Shown piece after piece: positions 34,044 to 42,472 of a DNA stretch of 64,000 bases. Source of the stretch: an uncultured SAR116 cluster alpha proteobacterium (GTDB taxonomy: Bacteria > Pseudomonadota > Alphaproteobacteria > Puniceispirillales > Marisalimonadaceae); assembly GCA_902517815.1 (NCBI GenBank), contig CABYED010000001.1, positions 62,001 to 126,000 on the forward strand. The letters are read 5' to 3'. Within the stretch, counting starts at the first letter, position 1; each line of letters starts with the position of its first letter. The notes beneath the pieces are model-generated. The model was not told the origin of the DNA. It searched no databases and worked only from the letters and a program-made list of their open reading frames with translations. A program made the translations under genes and the position numbers.

Positions 34044-34862
34044 TTAATTTTTTTGATCATCAAAATGACCTGATGATGCAAAATAACCACCGTGCGTTGT
34101 TACTAAAGGATCAGTAGAATCAATGAGTCCGTCTTTTTTTTCAATTAAACCTCTAAATTCTTCTCCGTTATCTTTTGGCTTATAACCAATATGTTTGGCA
34201 TATTTATTATCGATTAACACCGAATCGTTATTTGACACTCCAAAAATTATAGAATGTTGTACATTAGGACTATTTATACACGCAATAATCAGACTCCTCA
34301 AATCATCATAACTGAGCCATGTTGAGAGCATTCTGTGATCTTTAGGCTCAGGAACACATGAATAAATTCTTACTGACACAGTTTCTAGTTTATATTTGTC
34401 CCAATAATACTGAGCTAAGGACTCTCCAAAAACCTTTGACAAACCATAATTGCTATCTGGTCTAGGCATTGCTTTACTATCTATAACTTCAGATCTTGGA
34501 TAAAAACCAACTGTATGAACTGAACTAGCCCAAATAACTCTTTTAATTTTATTTTTTCTGCATGCCTCATATAGATTATACATGCCTATAATGTTTGAAT
34601 TTAAAACATTATCCCAAGAACCTTCTATACTTTGAGCACCCATATGAACTATGCAGTCTATATCTTTTGTTAATTTTAATATTGATTCTATTGAAGCAAG
34701 ATCAGCAATTTCAACTTCCTCATTATGAAATTTTTTTTCTAAATTTACCATGTCAGAAATTCTAAGCAAATCACATTCTTTAGATAATGTTTCCCTTAGT
34801 TGATTGCCTAAGGCTCCAGCTGCACCAGTTAAAAGAATATTTTTATATTTATATTTAGACAA
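34044..34862 (-). CDS. Uronate dehydrogenase-like NAD-dependent epimerase/dehydratase family protein
   Basis: A 272-aa extended SDR. The NAD loop is GAAGALG (13-19), and the catalytic pair is Tyr139-Lys143 in YGLSK. The segments CVPEPKDHRMLSTWLSYDD and IIFGVSNNDSVLIDNKYA-HIGYKPKD match the uronate dehydrogenase family, which oxidises galacturonate or glucuronate to the aldaro-lactone. It is the last gene of a minus-strand group with a DMT transporter, another epimerase and an esterase. Family assignment is good; the exact sugar acid is inferred. Confidence 0.78.
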   Translation of the reverse strand: MSKYKYKNILLTGAAGALGNQLRETLSKECDLLRISDMVNLEKKFHNEEVEIADLASIESILKLTKDIDCIVHMGAQSIEGSWDNVLNSNIIGMYNLYEACRKNKIKRVIWASSVHTVGFYPRSEVIDSKAMPRPDSNYGLSKVFGESLAQYYWDKYKLETVSVRIYSCVPEPKDHRMLSTWLSYDDLRSLIIACINSPNVQHSIIFGVSNNDSVLIDNKYAKHIGYKPKDNGEEFRGLIEKKDGLIDSTDPLVTTHGGYFASSGHFDDQKN

Positions 34863-35756
34863 TTAATTAATCCCCTCATTAATTTGGTTTTTTATATATT
34901 CTCTCCAAAAAGTGAATAGCCCTGCTGAAATTACAATTAATGATCCTATGACTATTTCACTCTCCAGTTTCTCATTAAACATTAATACACCAATTATAGA
35001 AACAAAAACTAACTGTAGATATGTAAATGGCTGTAATATCGAAGCCTCACTATGTTTAAAAGCATTTATCATCAAAAAATGCCCTCCAGCTCCAAGTATG
35101 CAAACTAATAGCATCCATATCCAATGCGAGTTATCAACCGGTGTGTAAAAGAAAGGCCCTACAGAACTTAAAATTACAAAACCAGTAATGCCAGTATAAA
35201 AAAGACTAGTGTCAGGACTATCTTCACTAGAAACATATCTTGTTAAAATTTGATAGATAGCGAATGCAATTGCGCACCCCAATGCTATTAAAGATAAGGG
35301 ATCAAAGACTTTGTTACCTGGCCGAAGGATAATTAAGATACCTATGAAGCCAATCAATATTGCACTCCACCTTCTCCAACCTACTTTTTCTCTTAAAAAA
35401 ATTACTGATAATGCCGCAACTATTAAAGGACAACTCGCAAAAATAGCGTGTGTCTCTATGAGACCAATTTTTAAAAAAAGATAGTGAGCAAAACACATCT
35501 CTACAGCAAGAATGGCACCTCTTAAAATTTGGATGAGTTTAAACTTACTTTTTGAAACAAGAATAATACTTTTGTTGTATGTACAGTTAATTGATATTAC
35601 AAATAGAAATAAGAAGAAATATCGAAACATATTAATTGCTATTACATTGTAATAATCTGTTAGGTATCTTGTAACCCCATCCATTACAGACAAACATGAT
35701 ACAGCAGCAATTATAAATAATATGCCCTTTGCATTTGAAGAAATATTTAGAGGCAT
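34863..35756 (-). CDS. DMT/EamA family transporter
   Basis: A 297-aa protein with ten hydrophobic helices arranged as two EamA repeats, typical of drug/metabolite transporters. Readable parts are MFRYFFLFLFV, ILRGAILAVEMCFAHYLFL, GFIGILIILRPG in the first half and FTYLQLVFVSIIGVLMFNE in the second. It adjoins the uronate dehydrogenase gene without a gap. Such proteins export or import small metabolites; direction and substrate are unknown. Confidence 0.88.
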   Translation of the reverse strand: MPLNISSNAKGILFIIAAVSCLSVMDGVTRYLTDYYNVIAINMFRYFFLFLFVISINCTYNKSIILVSKSKFKLIQILRGAILAVEMCFAHYLFLKIGLIETHAIFASCPLIVAALSVIFLREKVGWRRWSAILIGFIGILIILRPGNKVFDPLSLIALGCAIAFAIYQILTRYVSSEDSPDTSLFYTGITGFVILSSVGPFFYTPVDNSHWIWMLLVCILGAGGHFLMINAFKHSEASILQPFTYLQLVFVSIIGVLMFNEKLESEIVIGSLIVISAGLFTFWREYIKNQINEGIN

Positions 35757-35779
35757 AATTTATTTTTTCTTTCTAGGTT

Positions 35780-36664
35780 TCAATAAAAATCGATTGTCCT
35801 TTTAATCCCATCTTCAAGAGAAGTATACTTAAATTTTTTAAATATATTAGAAGGCTCATTTCCTCGTATTTCATCTACTACACTCAATGGATTGCCTTTG
35901 ATTCCTATATTCGCCAGCGGTAAGTTTTTTTTAATTAAATTTATGCAATCACCAACATCACCTGTTATTCCGTTTATATTAAAAGTTAATGCGCCTGAAG
36001 GAATTTGGGATATTGACATTTCAACTAAATCCGCAACATCTTCAACATAAACAAAACCTGCCTTGCCTGAAAAGTTTACAGTATAACTATTTCCTTGTTT
36101 TGCAGCCTTACAGGCTAAAGTTACCCCAGCAGTTCCACCAACTTCTCTTCCTGGTCCATAAATTACATATGGCCTAATTCCAACACTTGAAATACCAGAT
36201 TCATTAAAATAAGCTCTTGCCACGCCCTCAATCGCTAACTTATATGCACCGTAATGAGTTTCTGGAAATGGGTAATAATGATCTTTTTGCCCAAAAACAC
36301 CTGCACTGCTTGCATAAACTATAAACTTAATATTATTTTTCTTCAAAGCTTCAAAAACATTAATTGAGCCGAGGAGATTTACTTTGGCGCCTAAAATAGG
36401 ATTTAAACTACAGTCTGGGGTCATTAACCCAGCCAAATTTATAACATGGTCCATATTATTTGTTGCTTCTTCAACCTGATCATAATTTGTTATGTCACCA
36501 TTAATAAATTTAATTTTATTAATATCCTCACCAATAATATCGCTGAGCAATTTTTTTTGTATTTTTAAGTCAAAAATTGAAACGCTATAACCCTTTTTTA
36601 AAAAGGCTCTTATTATCCAGCTTCCTAAAAAACCACACCCTCCAAAAATTATAGTTTTTTTCAT
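35780..36664 (-). CDS. NAD-dependent epimerase/dehydratase family protein
   Basis: A 294-aa extended SDR: Rossmann GGCGFLG (8-14), VINLAGLMTPD, the serine of YASSAGVFG, and the Tyr/Lys pair in HYGAYKLAIEG, followed by RPYVIYGPGRE. Members act on nucleotide sugars or free sugar derivatives. Its start overlaps the esterase stop by 4 bp (ATGA), so both are translationally coupled. Nearness to a uronate dehydrogenase suggests carbohydrate-acid metabolism; the reaction is not determinable. Confidence 0.85.
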   Translation of the reverse strand: MKKTIIFGGCGFLGSWIIRAFLKKGYSVSIFDLKIQKKLLSDIIGEDINKIKFINGDITNYDQVEEATNNMDHVINLAGLMTPDCSLNPILGAKVNLLGSINVFEALKKNNIKFIVYASSAGVFGQKDHYYPFPETHYGAYKLAIEGVARAYFNESGISSVGIRPYVIYGPGREVGGTAGVTLACKAAKQGNSYTVNFSGKAGFVYVEDVADLVEMSISQIPSGALTFNINGITGDVGDCINLIKKNLPLANIGIKGNPLSVVDEIRGNEPSNIFKKFKYTSLEDGIKRTIDFY

Positions 36665-37620
36665 TTAAATCTCTTTTTCAATACCATTGAGTTAGCAGCT
36701 TTCCCAATTTCATATATACATTCAGCTGCTTTAGGAAAATGTAAAGAATTCGACAAAAAACCATGTATCTGACCGGGATATAATTTATAAGTCACTTTAT
36801 TACCAAAGCTTTTTAATCTATTTGTATAAGCTATTCCTTCATCCAGCAAAGGATCTAAACCAGCCGCAAATATAAATGTTTCAGGGAGATTATATAGATC
36901 CTTTGCAAAGAGCGGTGATGCTTCCCAGTTAACTGCATCATTACTTGAATTAAGATAATGTTTAACAAAATAGTCCATAGTATCAAAAGTTAAAGTCATG
37001 CCTTCTAGAAAAATATCCATAGATCTCATTGTTAACGTTAGATCTACACAAGGATATACCAATATCTGGCCTCTTATCGGAATTACCTTTTTATCCCTTG
37101 AGTTAATAGCCAAAACAGTTGCTAAATTACCACCAGCGCTATCTCCACATACAAAAATATTTTCAAAATCAATAAAAAAATCTTTTTCAAAATTCACAAG
37201 GCTATTTAGAACATCCTTAACCTCTTCTACTGCATAGGGAAACTTATGTTCAGGGGACAAACTATAATCCACAGCCACAACAATCATTTGAGACTCTAAG
37301 CAAATTGATCTGCAGGTAAAGTCATGAGTATCCAAATCCCCCATGACGAAACCACCACCATGAAAAAATACTATAATTGGAATTTTAGTTTTTTTATTAA
37401 AATTATTTGGAAAATAAAATCTTAATTTAACATCTTTGTTAAATCGATTTTTTATTTTTAAATTTTCTAAATTATAAATTTTTGGAGGTGTTAAATTATC
37501 TTGCCTTAACTGTTTCAAACGTTCAGTTCTTAATTCTACAGGATCTAATAAATGATGTAATTTTGAATAATTTTTAATACGATTTTTTAAAAAAATATCA
37601 GTTTCTTTATCAATTATCAT
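36661..37620 (-). CDS. Alpha/beta hydrolase, hormone-sensitive lipase family
   Basis: A 319-aa carboxylesterase of family IV. The oxyanion motif HGGGFVMGDL (87-96), nucleophile elbow GDSAGG with Ser161, acid in GLDPLLDEG and histidine in GQIHGFLS are all present. No signal peptide, so it is cytoplasmic. It is the first gene of the minus-strand group esterase-epimerase-DMT-uronate dehydrogenase and is divergent from a DapA-family gene. A lactone or acylated sugar acid would suit the setting, but this is a guess. Confidence 0.87.
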   Translation of the reverse strand: MIIDKETDIFLKNRIKNYSKLHHLLDPVELRTERLKQLRQDNLTPPKIYNLENLKIKNRFNKDVKLRFYFPNNFNKKTKIPIIVFFHGGGFVMGDLDTHDFTCRSICLESQMIVVAVDYSLSPEHKFPYAVEEVKDVLNSLVNFEKDFFIDFENIFVCGDSAGGNLATVLAINSRDKKVIPIRGQILVYPCVDLTLTMRSMDIFLEGMTLTFDTMDYFVKHYLNSSNDAVNWEASPLFAKDLYNLPETFIFAAGLDPLLDEGIAYTNRLKSFGNKVTYKLYPGQIHGFLSNSLHFPKAAECIYEIGKAANSMVLKKRFK

Positions 37621-37725
37621 TGATCTATATATCCCCAGCTGATTTATTGTGTTCTTTTAGCTTTATATTTTTAATAAAGTTTATTTATAATAAAAAATCT
37701 AGTGAATTTTTTTAAGGAGAAACCC

Positions 37726-38610
37726 ATGACTGCATTAAAAGGTATTATTGCACCTTTTACAACTCCATTTAAGGCTAATGGAGAAATTGATCTTACTTTG
37801 ATAAAGCCACAAGTAGATTGGCTAATTGAGAATGGTGTTCATGGTTTAGCTGCTGGAGGCAGCACAGGTGAAGGTCATGCTTTGAGTAGAGATGAGTATT
37901 TATCCCTAATGACAGAAACGGCTTCATCTTTAAATAGCAGGGTCCCATTGGTTGCTGGTATTATTGCTAATTCGACATCTGAAGTAATTGAAAGAGGTAA
38001 GTCAGTAAAGTCTCTTAACGTTGCAGCCCTTCAAATAACACCACCAAGTTATTTATTTAGGCCTGATGATGATACAATGGTAAGACATTTTAAAGAAATA
38101 CATGATGAATGCCAGATACCAATATTAATTTATAATGTTGTACCTTGGTGCTATTTATCGCCTGACTTACTATTAAGAATTATGGATGAAGTCCCAGGAG
38201 TTTTAGGGGTAAAACAAAGCGCCGGCGATATGAAACTTTTTGCTGACCTAATTAGAAGAGCAAAACCTAAAAATATGATTTTTAGTGCTGTTGATGCATT
38301 GCTTTACTTATCATACAAATTGGGAGCACCGGGATCAATTGCAGCGATTTTGACTGCTGCACCGGGTCCTTCTGTTAAATTATGGGATGCTGTTATTGAA
38401 CAAGATTGGGAAACTGCAAAGGATCTTCATGAAAAACTAATGCCTTTATGGGATGCAATTGGCTTAGATAATATGCCATCTCTATGTAAATATGCTCAAA
38501 GTTTACAAGGTCTTGAAAGTGGTTTTGCCAGAAGACCAACCTCTCCTGCCACCGATAATCAGAAAGAAAAAGTAAGCGAAGCCCTAATTAATCTAAACCT
38601 TATAAAATAA
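37726..38610 (+). CDS. Dihydrodipicolinate synthase (DapA) family aldolase
   Basis: A 294-aa TIM-barrel aldolase. The family motif GGSTGEGHALSRDE (44-57), the YNVVP tyrosine (136) and the Schiff-base Lys163 in GVKQSAGD are in place. Besides DapA itself, this family holds N-acetylneuraminate lyase, KDG aldolase and 5-dehydro-4-deoxyglucarate dehydratase; the last would fit the uronate dehydrogenase nearby. True lysine-pathway DapA usually lies elsewhere. AAGGAGA (37714-37720) sits 5 nt before the ATG at 37726, so the longer reading from 37702 is rejected. Followed 16 bp later by a PhyH gene. Confidence 0.85.
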   Translation: MTALKGIIAPFTTPFKANGEIDLTLIKPQVDWLIENGVHGLAAGGSTGEGHALSRDEYLSLMTETASSLNSRVPLVAGIIANSTSEVIERGKSVKSLNVAALQITPPSYLFRPDDDTMVRHFKEIHDECQIPILIYNVVPWCYLSPDLLLRIMDEVPGVLGVKQSAGDMKLFADLIRRAKPKNMIFSAVDALLYLSYKLGAPGSIAAILTAAPGPSVKLWDAVIEQDWETAKDLHEKLMPLWDAIGLDNMPSLCKYAQSLQGLESGFARRPTSPATDNQKEKVSEALINLNLIK

Positions 38611-38626
38611 GATTAAGAGGATCAAA

Positions 38627-39586
38627 ATGAACCTTAATTATCCAAAGCCAACAAAATCAATAGAAGTTGCAAAAAATGACTTAAAAAAATGGGGGTATTG
38701 TTTACTTAAAAACGCTATTCCACCAGATCTAAATAAAAGTGCTATGGAAAGATTAATTGAACAGGCAGATGCAGAAAAAGAATTAAATCTTGCATATGAG
38801 GATGGCAGTGAAAAAAAGAAATGGGGTGAATTCCATAAAAATAATGATGCCCCGGGGGTAAACCAACGAGTATGGATGTTGCCTAATAAAGGCAAAGTAT
38901 TTTTAGATATTTTAGCAAAACACAACTATGTAGATTGCGTAAAAGAAATCGTTGGAGATGAATTCCTAGTTTCAAGCTTTGGAGCAAATATTGCAAAGCC
39001 AGGAGGCGTTGCAATGGACCTTCATACTGATCAATGGTGGTTTCCAGACCCAGTTAATAGAAATAATGATTTTTTGCCTCCGGGGTCTATTAAAAGAAAT
39101 AAATTTAATATCAAAATCAATGCAAATATTAATAACAATAACGAACTTATTTCAAGGCCAGCAGTGTCTAATGTTTTAATAATGCTTAATGGAATGAGTA
39201 AAGAAAATGGGGGTACGCGTCTTGTCCCAGGATCTCATTTATTTGGACGTCATCCAGATAAAGTTTTAGATAAAGATATAGAAGTTATTTTTGCTGAAGG
39301 CCCCCCTGGTTGTGCTATTATTACGGATGGTAGGGTATGGCACGGAACAGGTGCAAATATTACAAATGAAAATAGGCTTGCATTATTAATAACTTTTTGT
39401 GGCCCACAATTTAGACCTCAAGAAAATTTTACCTTAGGTATAAAAAAAGATGTTTTTTCAAATTTAAATGACTATCAAAAAGAACTATTAGGGTTTAAAG
39501 TTTGGAATGGATATGGAAGAATTGGAAATCCTACTGATACATTTCTTGATATAGAAAATCGTGAAATTGGTGAATTAAAAATTTAA
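38627..39586 (+). CDS. Phytanoyl-CoA dioxygenase (PhyH) family protein
   Basis: A 319-aa Fe(II)/2-oxoglutarate oxygenase. The metal triad is partly visible as His133 and Asp135 in DLHTDQWW and the distal His in DGRVWHGTGANITNE, followed by the 2-oxoglutarate-binding Arg in NRLALL. GGTRLVPGSHLFGRHP is a family signature. Marine alphaproteobacteria carry many such hydroxylases. It lies 16 bp after the DapA-family gene in the same direction, so it may hydroxylate the compound that the aldolase later cleaves. Substrate unknown. Confidence 0.88.
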   Translation: MNLNYPKPTKSIEVAKNDLKKWGYCLLKNAIPPDLNKSAMERLIEQADAEKELNLAYEDGSEKKKWGEFHKNNDAPGVNQRVWMLPNKGKVFLDILAKHNYVDCVKEIVGDEFLVSSFGANIAKPGGVAMDLHTDQWWFPDPVNRNNDFLPPGSIKRNKFNIKINANINNNNELISRPAVSNVLIMLNGMSKENGGTRLVPGSHLFGRHPDKVLDKDIEVIFAEGPPGCAIITDGRVWHGTGANITNENRLALLITFCGPQFRPQENFTLGIKKDVFSNLNDYQKELLGFKVWNGYGRIGNPTDTFLDIENREIGELKI

Positions 39587-39623
39587 ACTATTGCCTAAAC
39601 ATTATTTAAGTATCATAAAATCC

Positions 39624-39638
39624 ATCTAATAATTAGAT
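39624..39638. promoter_or_regulatory. 15-bp palindrome before the MFS gene
   Basis: ATCTAAT-A-ATTAGAT is a perfect dyad located 9 bp before the ATG of the MFS gene, in the 61-bp gap after the PhyH gene. It is not followed by a U-tract, so a terminator is unlikely; it could be an operator or an RNA hairpin near the ribosome-binding site. The function is unproven. Confidence 0.3.
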
Positions 39639-39647
39639 TGGTAGCTT

Positions 39648-40877
39648 ATGAATTTTATAATTGAAAATGCTAGATGGTTGTTAGCAACCGCTCTTTTGTA
39701 TTTTAGTTCCTGTTTTGGACAAACTTTTTTTATTTCATTATTTGCTGGCGAAATTAGACAAGAATTTGATTTATCTCATGGCGATTGGGGCGCCATCTAC
39801 TCTGGGGGAACATTAGTTTCTGCTATGGCTATGTTAGTTTTTGGGGGGTACGTTGATAAATATAAAATTACATCAAACATAAAAATTGTAATCATTTGCT
39901 TAAGCCTCCTTTGCTTAAGCATGACTTTTATTGAGATTGTTTGGGTTCTTCCATTAATAATTTTTGGTCTCAGGTTTTTTGGTCAAGGAATGCTAATACA
40001 TATACCTGCTGTAGCTATAGGTAAATGGTATGGGAAAAACAAAGGTAAAGCTCTTTCTTTATCGATAATGGGATTTTCAATTGGGGAGGCAATTTTCCCA
40101 GTAATATTTGTAAGTTTGTTTACAGTTATAGGTTGGAGAAATAGTTGGGTTGTTGGAATGATTATATTGTTATTCTTATTACCTGTAATATTGAAGTTAT
40201 TATCCAATGAAAGGATTCCTAACAGTAAACAAGAAAATATTTCTAATCAATTAGGAATGCAGAATAAGCATTGGACCAGAAAAGAGGCTCTTAATCATTG
40301 GGTGTTTTGGGCTGTGATAGTACCTTTTTTAATACCTCCAATTTTTTCTACTGCCTTCTTTTTTAATATGGTTCACTTAACAGAAATTAAAGATTGGTCT
40401 TTAATTTCTTTTACTGCCCTATTCCCATTCTATACATCAATGTCCATTTTCACTACCTTATGCTCTGGTTGGATACTTGACAAATTTGGTGTTGAAAAAA
40501 TTTTACCATTCTACTTACTACCAATGTCATTAGGATTGTTAATAATTTCTTTCGGTAACACATATCTTTATGCAATGATTGGACTTGCCTTTCTAGGAAT
40601 GACCCAAGGATTAGCAATGACAATCGGGGGAACTTTTTGGCCAAATTACTACGGAACAAAAAATTTGGGATCTGTTAGATCTTTATCAACATCAACAATG
40701 GTGTTTGGGACTTCATTAGGTCCAGCAATAGTAGGTATGCTATTAGATTTTGGACATAATTATAATTCTATTTTATTAGGAATGTGTATATTAGCTATGT
40801 TTGCAAGCATTTCTCTAGCTATTACCATGAAGCATGCACCAAAACTATTATCTAACAATATCAACAAGGGAGCTTAA
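39648..40877 (+). CDS. Major facilitator superfamily transporter
   Basis: A 409-aa protein with 12 hydrophobic segments in two halves. The loop between helices 2 and 3 has FGGYVDKYKI, close to the classic GxxxDRxGRR, and GWILDKFGVEK repeats it in the second half. The style (SHGDWGAIYSGGTLV, GFGHNYN-like ending) suggests the monocarboxylate or oxalate/formate antiporter-like group. It follows the DapA/PhyH pair and is followed by ytoQ with a 1-bp gap. Substrate unknown. Confidence 0.88.
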   Translation: MNFIIENARWLLATALLYFSSCFGQTFFISLFAGEIRQEFDLSHGDWGAIYSGGTLVSAMAMLVFGGYVDKYKITSNIKIVIICLSLLCLSMTFIEIVWVLPLIIFGLRFFGQGMLIHIPAVAIGKWYGKNKGKALSLSIMGFSIGEAIFPVIFVSLFTVIGWRNSWVVGMIILLFLLPVILKLLSNERIPNSKQENISNQLGMQNKHWTRKEALNHWVFWAVIVPFLIPPIFSTAFFFNMVHLTEIKDWSLISFTALFPFYTSMSIFTTLCSGWILDKFGVEKILPFYLLPMSLGLLIISFGNTYLYAMIGLAFLGMTQGLAMTIGGTFWPNYYGTKNLGSVRSLSTSTMVFGTSLGPAIVGMLLDFGHNYNSILLGMCILAMFASISLAITMKHAPKLLSNNINKGA

Positions 40878-40878
40878 T

Positions 40879-41328
40879 ATGTTGAACATTTATCTTTCAG
40901 GAGAAATTCACACTGATTGGCGTGAAGAAATAATCAATTTATGCAAAAATGAAAATTTAAATATTTCTTTTTCCTCTCCAATAACCAATCATGAAGCGTC
41001 TGATAATTGTGGAGTCGAAATATTAGGACAAGAAGAAAAAAATTTCTGGAAAGACAGTAAAGGTGCTAATATTAACTCTATAAAAACAAGAAAAGCAATT
41101 AAAGATGCTGATATTGTTATTGTTAAATTTGGAGAAAAATATAAACAATGGAATGCAGCGTTTGATGCAGGTTTTGCCGCAGCTTTAAACAAATCTATAA
41201 TTGTAATCCATAATGATGAACATCAACATGCATTGAAAGAAGTAGATGCAGCAGCATCTGCTGTTGCAAAAGATCAATATCAAGTTGTAAGAATCCTAAA
41301 ATATATTCTAGAAGGGTCTCTAAATTAA
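40879..41328 (+). CDS. YtoQ family protein
   Basis: A 149-aa protein with the YtoQ family pattern: MLNIYLSGEIHTDWREEI at the start, SSPITNHEASDNCG, then FGEKYKQWNAAFDAGFAAAL, with the Rossmann-like layout of nucleoside 2-deoxyribosyltransferase relatives. The catalytic activity is not established for the family. The ATG at 40879 has AGGGAG at good spacing just inside the end of the MFS gene, so the two genes are coupled and the longer frame from 40834 is not used. Confidence 0.85.
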   Translation: MLNIYLSGEIHTDWREEIINLCKNENLNISFSSPITNHEASDNCGVEILGQEEKNFWKDSKGANINSIKTRKAIKDADIVIVKFGEKYKQWNAAFDAGFAAALNKSIIVIHNDEHQHALKEVDAAASAVAKDQYQVVRILKYILEGSLN

Positions 41329-41347
41329 ACTAAGTTAGAAAATTTTA

Positions 41348-41812
41348 ATGTTTCATATAATTTTATATAATCCTGAAATCCCGCCTAATACAGGTAATAT
41401 TATGAGGTTAGCAGCTAATACTGGCACTCAATTACATTTAATTAGACCATTAGGTTTTAATCTAAGTAATAATTCACTGAAAAGAGCCGGCCTAGATTAT
41501 AAAAAAGATGCAGATTTTTTTTTACATGATAGTTTTGATTTATGTTTAAATTCAATAAAGTTTAATGAAATTTATGCATTTACCAAATTTGCTAAAAAAA
41601 CTTTTACTAAAATAAAATTTAAAAGAAATGATTGCTTCTTATTTGGAAGTGAAACCAGTGGATTACCTCATGAAATCTTAGATAAAACAAAAGTTACAAA
41701 TAGACTTAGGATACCCATGATTATAAATAGTAGAAGTCTTAATTTAAGTAACTCGGTGGCAATAACAGTTTATGAAGGACTAAGACAAAATAAGTTTGAA
41801 AATTTAGTTTAA
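41348..41812 (+). CDS. trmL: tRNA (cytidine(34)-2'-O)-methyltransferase
   Basis: A 154-aa SPOUT-fold methyltransferase that methylates the wobble base of leucine tRNAs with S-adenosylmethionine. It shows NPEIPPNTGNIMRLAANTG (8-26), the knot residues LFGSETSGLPHE, LRIPMI and RSLNLSNSVAI. The length is standard for TrmL. It lies 19 bp after ytoQ and is followed by a LysE-family gene on the same strand. Confidence 0.92.
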   Translation: MFHIILYNPEIPPNTGNIMRLAANTGTQLHLIRPLGFNLSNNSLKRAGLDYKKDADFFLHDSFDLCLNSIKFNEIYAFTKFAKKTFTKIKFKRNDCFLFGSETSGLPHEILDKTKVTNRLRIPMIINSRSLNLSNSVAITVYEGLRQNKFENLV

Positions 41813-41839
41813 ATTTTAGTTTAAGGTTTAAGTTTAAAT

Positions 41840-42472
41840 ATGGGTATTTATGAATGGCTGTCTATAGCACTTATTTGTGTAGCAGGCGCAACAACACCTG
41901 GACCAAGTATTTTAGTAATAATTTACATAAATAATACTAGAGACTTTTTATCAGGAATCAATGCCTCATTAGCGCATGGGCTTGGTATATTTATTTATGC
42001 CCTAATCTCTATTTACACAATAAGTTTAATTGATAAAAATTTACCCTCAATAATACCATTGATTCAATTAATGGGTGCAATATTTCTTATATTTTTTGGT
42101 TATAAAATGATGTTTTTTAAAGCAAATGAAAAAAACATTAACAAAAATTATATAATATCAAAAAAAGTTACAGATAGTTTTTTTTTGGGACTTACAACAT
42201 CTCTAATAAACCCTAAAATTCTAATTTTTTTTACATCTGTTTTTAGTCAGTTTATAAATAATGACTTAAATAACTATAACAAACTTGGGATTGGATTATT
42301 AGCAGGAATAATTGACACAGTCTGGTATATTTTAGTTTCCTACTCAGTTAACCTACCAAAATTAAAAAACTACATTATCCTTAATCAAAAAATAATTTTT
42401 TTATTTTTTGGGTTTATTTTAATTATTTTTTCTATTTATTTAGTTAGTATGTCAATTGAGTATTTTATTTGA
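41840..42472 (+). CDS. LysE/RhtB family amino-acid exporter
   Basis: A 210-aa inner-membrane protein with six hydrophobic helices. The N-terminal TPGPSILVII and the segment SLINPKILIFF are hallmarks of the LysE/RhtB superfamily, which exports amino acids and derivatives. Its last 21 bp overlap the 3' end of the convergent hemY gene, an unusually long tail-to-tail overlap. Substrate unknown. Confidence 0.87.
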   Translation: MGIYEWLSIALICVAGATTPGPSILVIIYINNTRDFLSGINASLAHGLGIFIYALISIYTISLIDKNLPSIIPLIQLMGAIFLIFFGYKMMFFKANEKNINKNYIISKKVTDSFFLGLTTSLINPKILIFFTSVFSQFINNDLNNYNKLGIGLLAGIIDTVWYILVSYSVNLPKLKNYIILNQKIIFLFFGFILIIFSIYLVSMSIEYFI

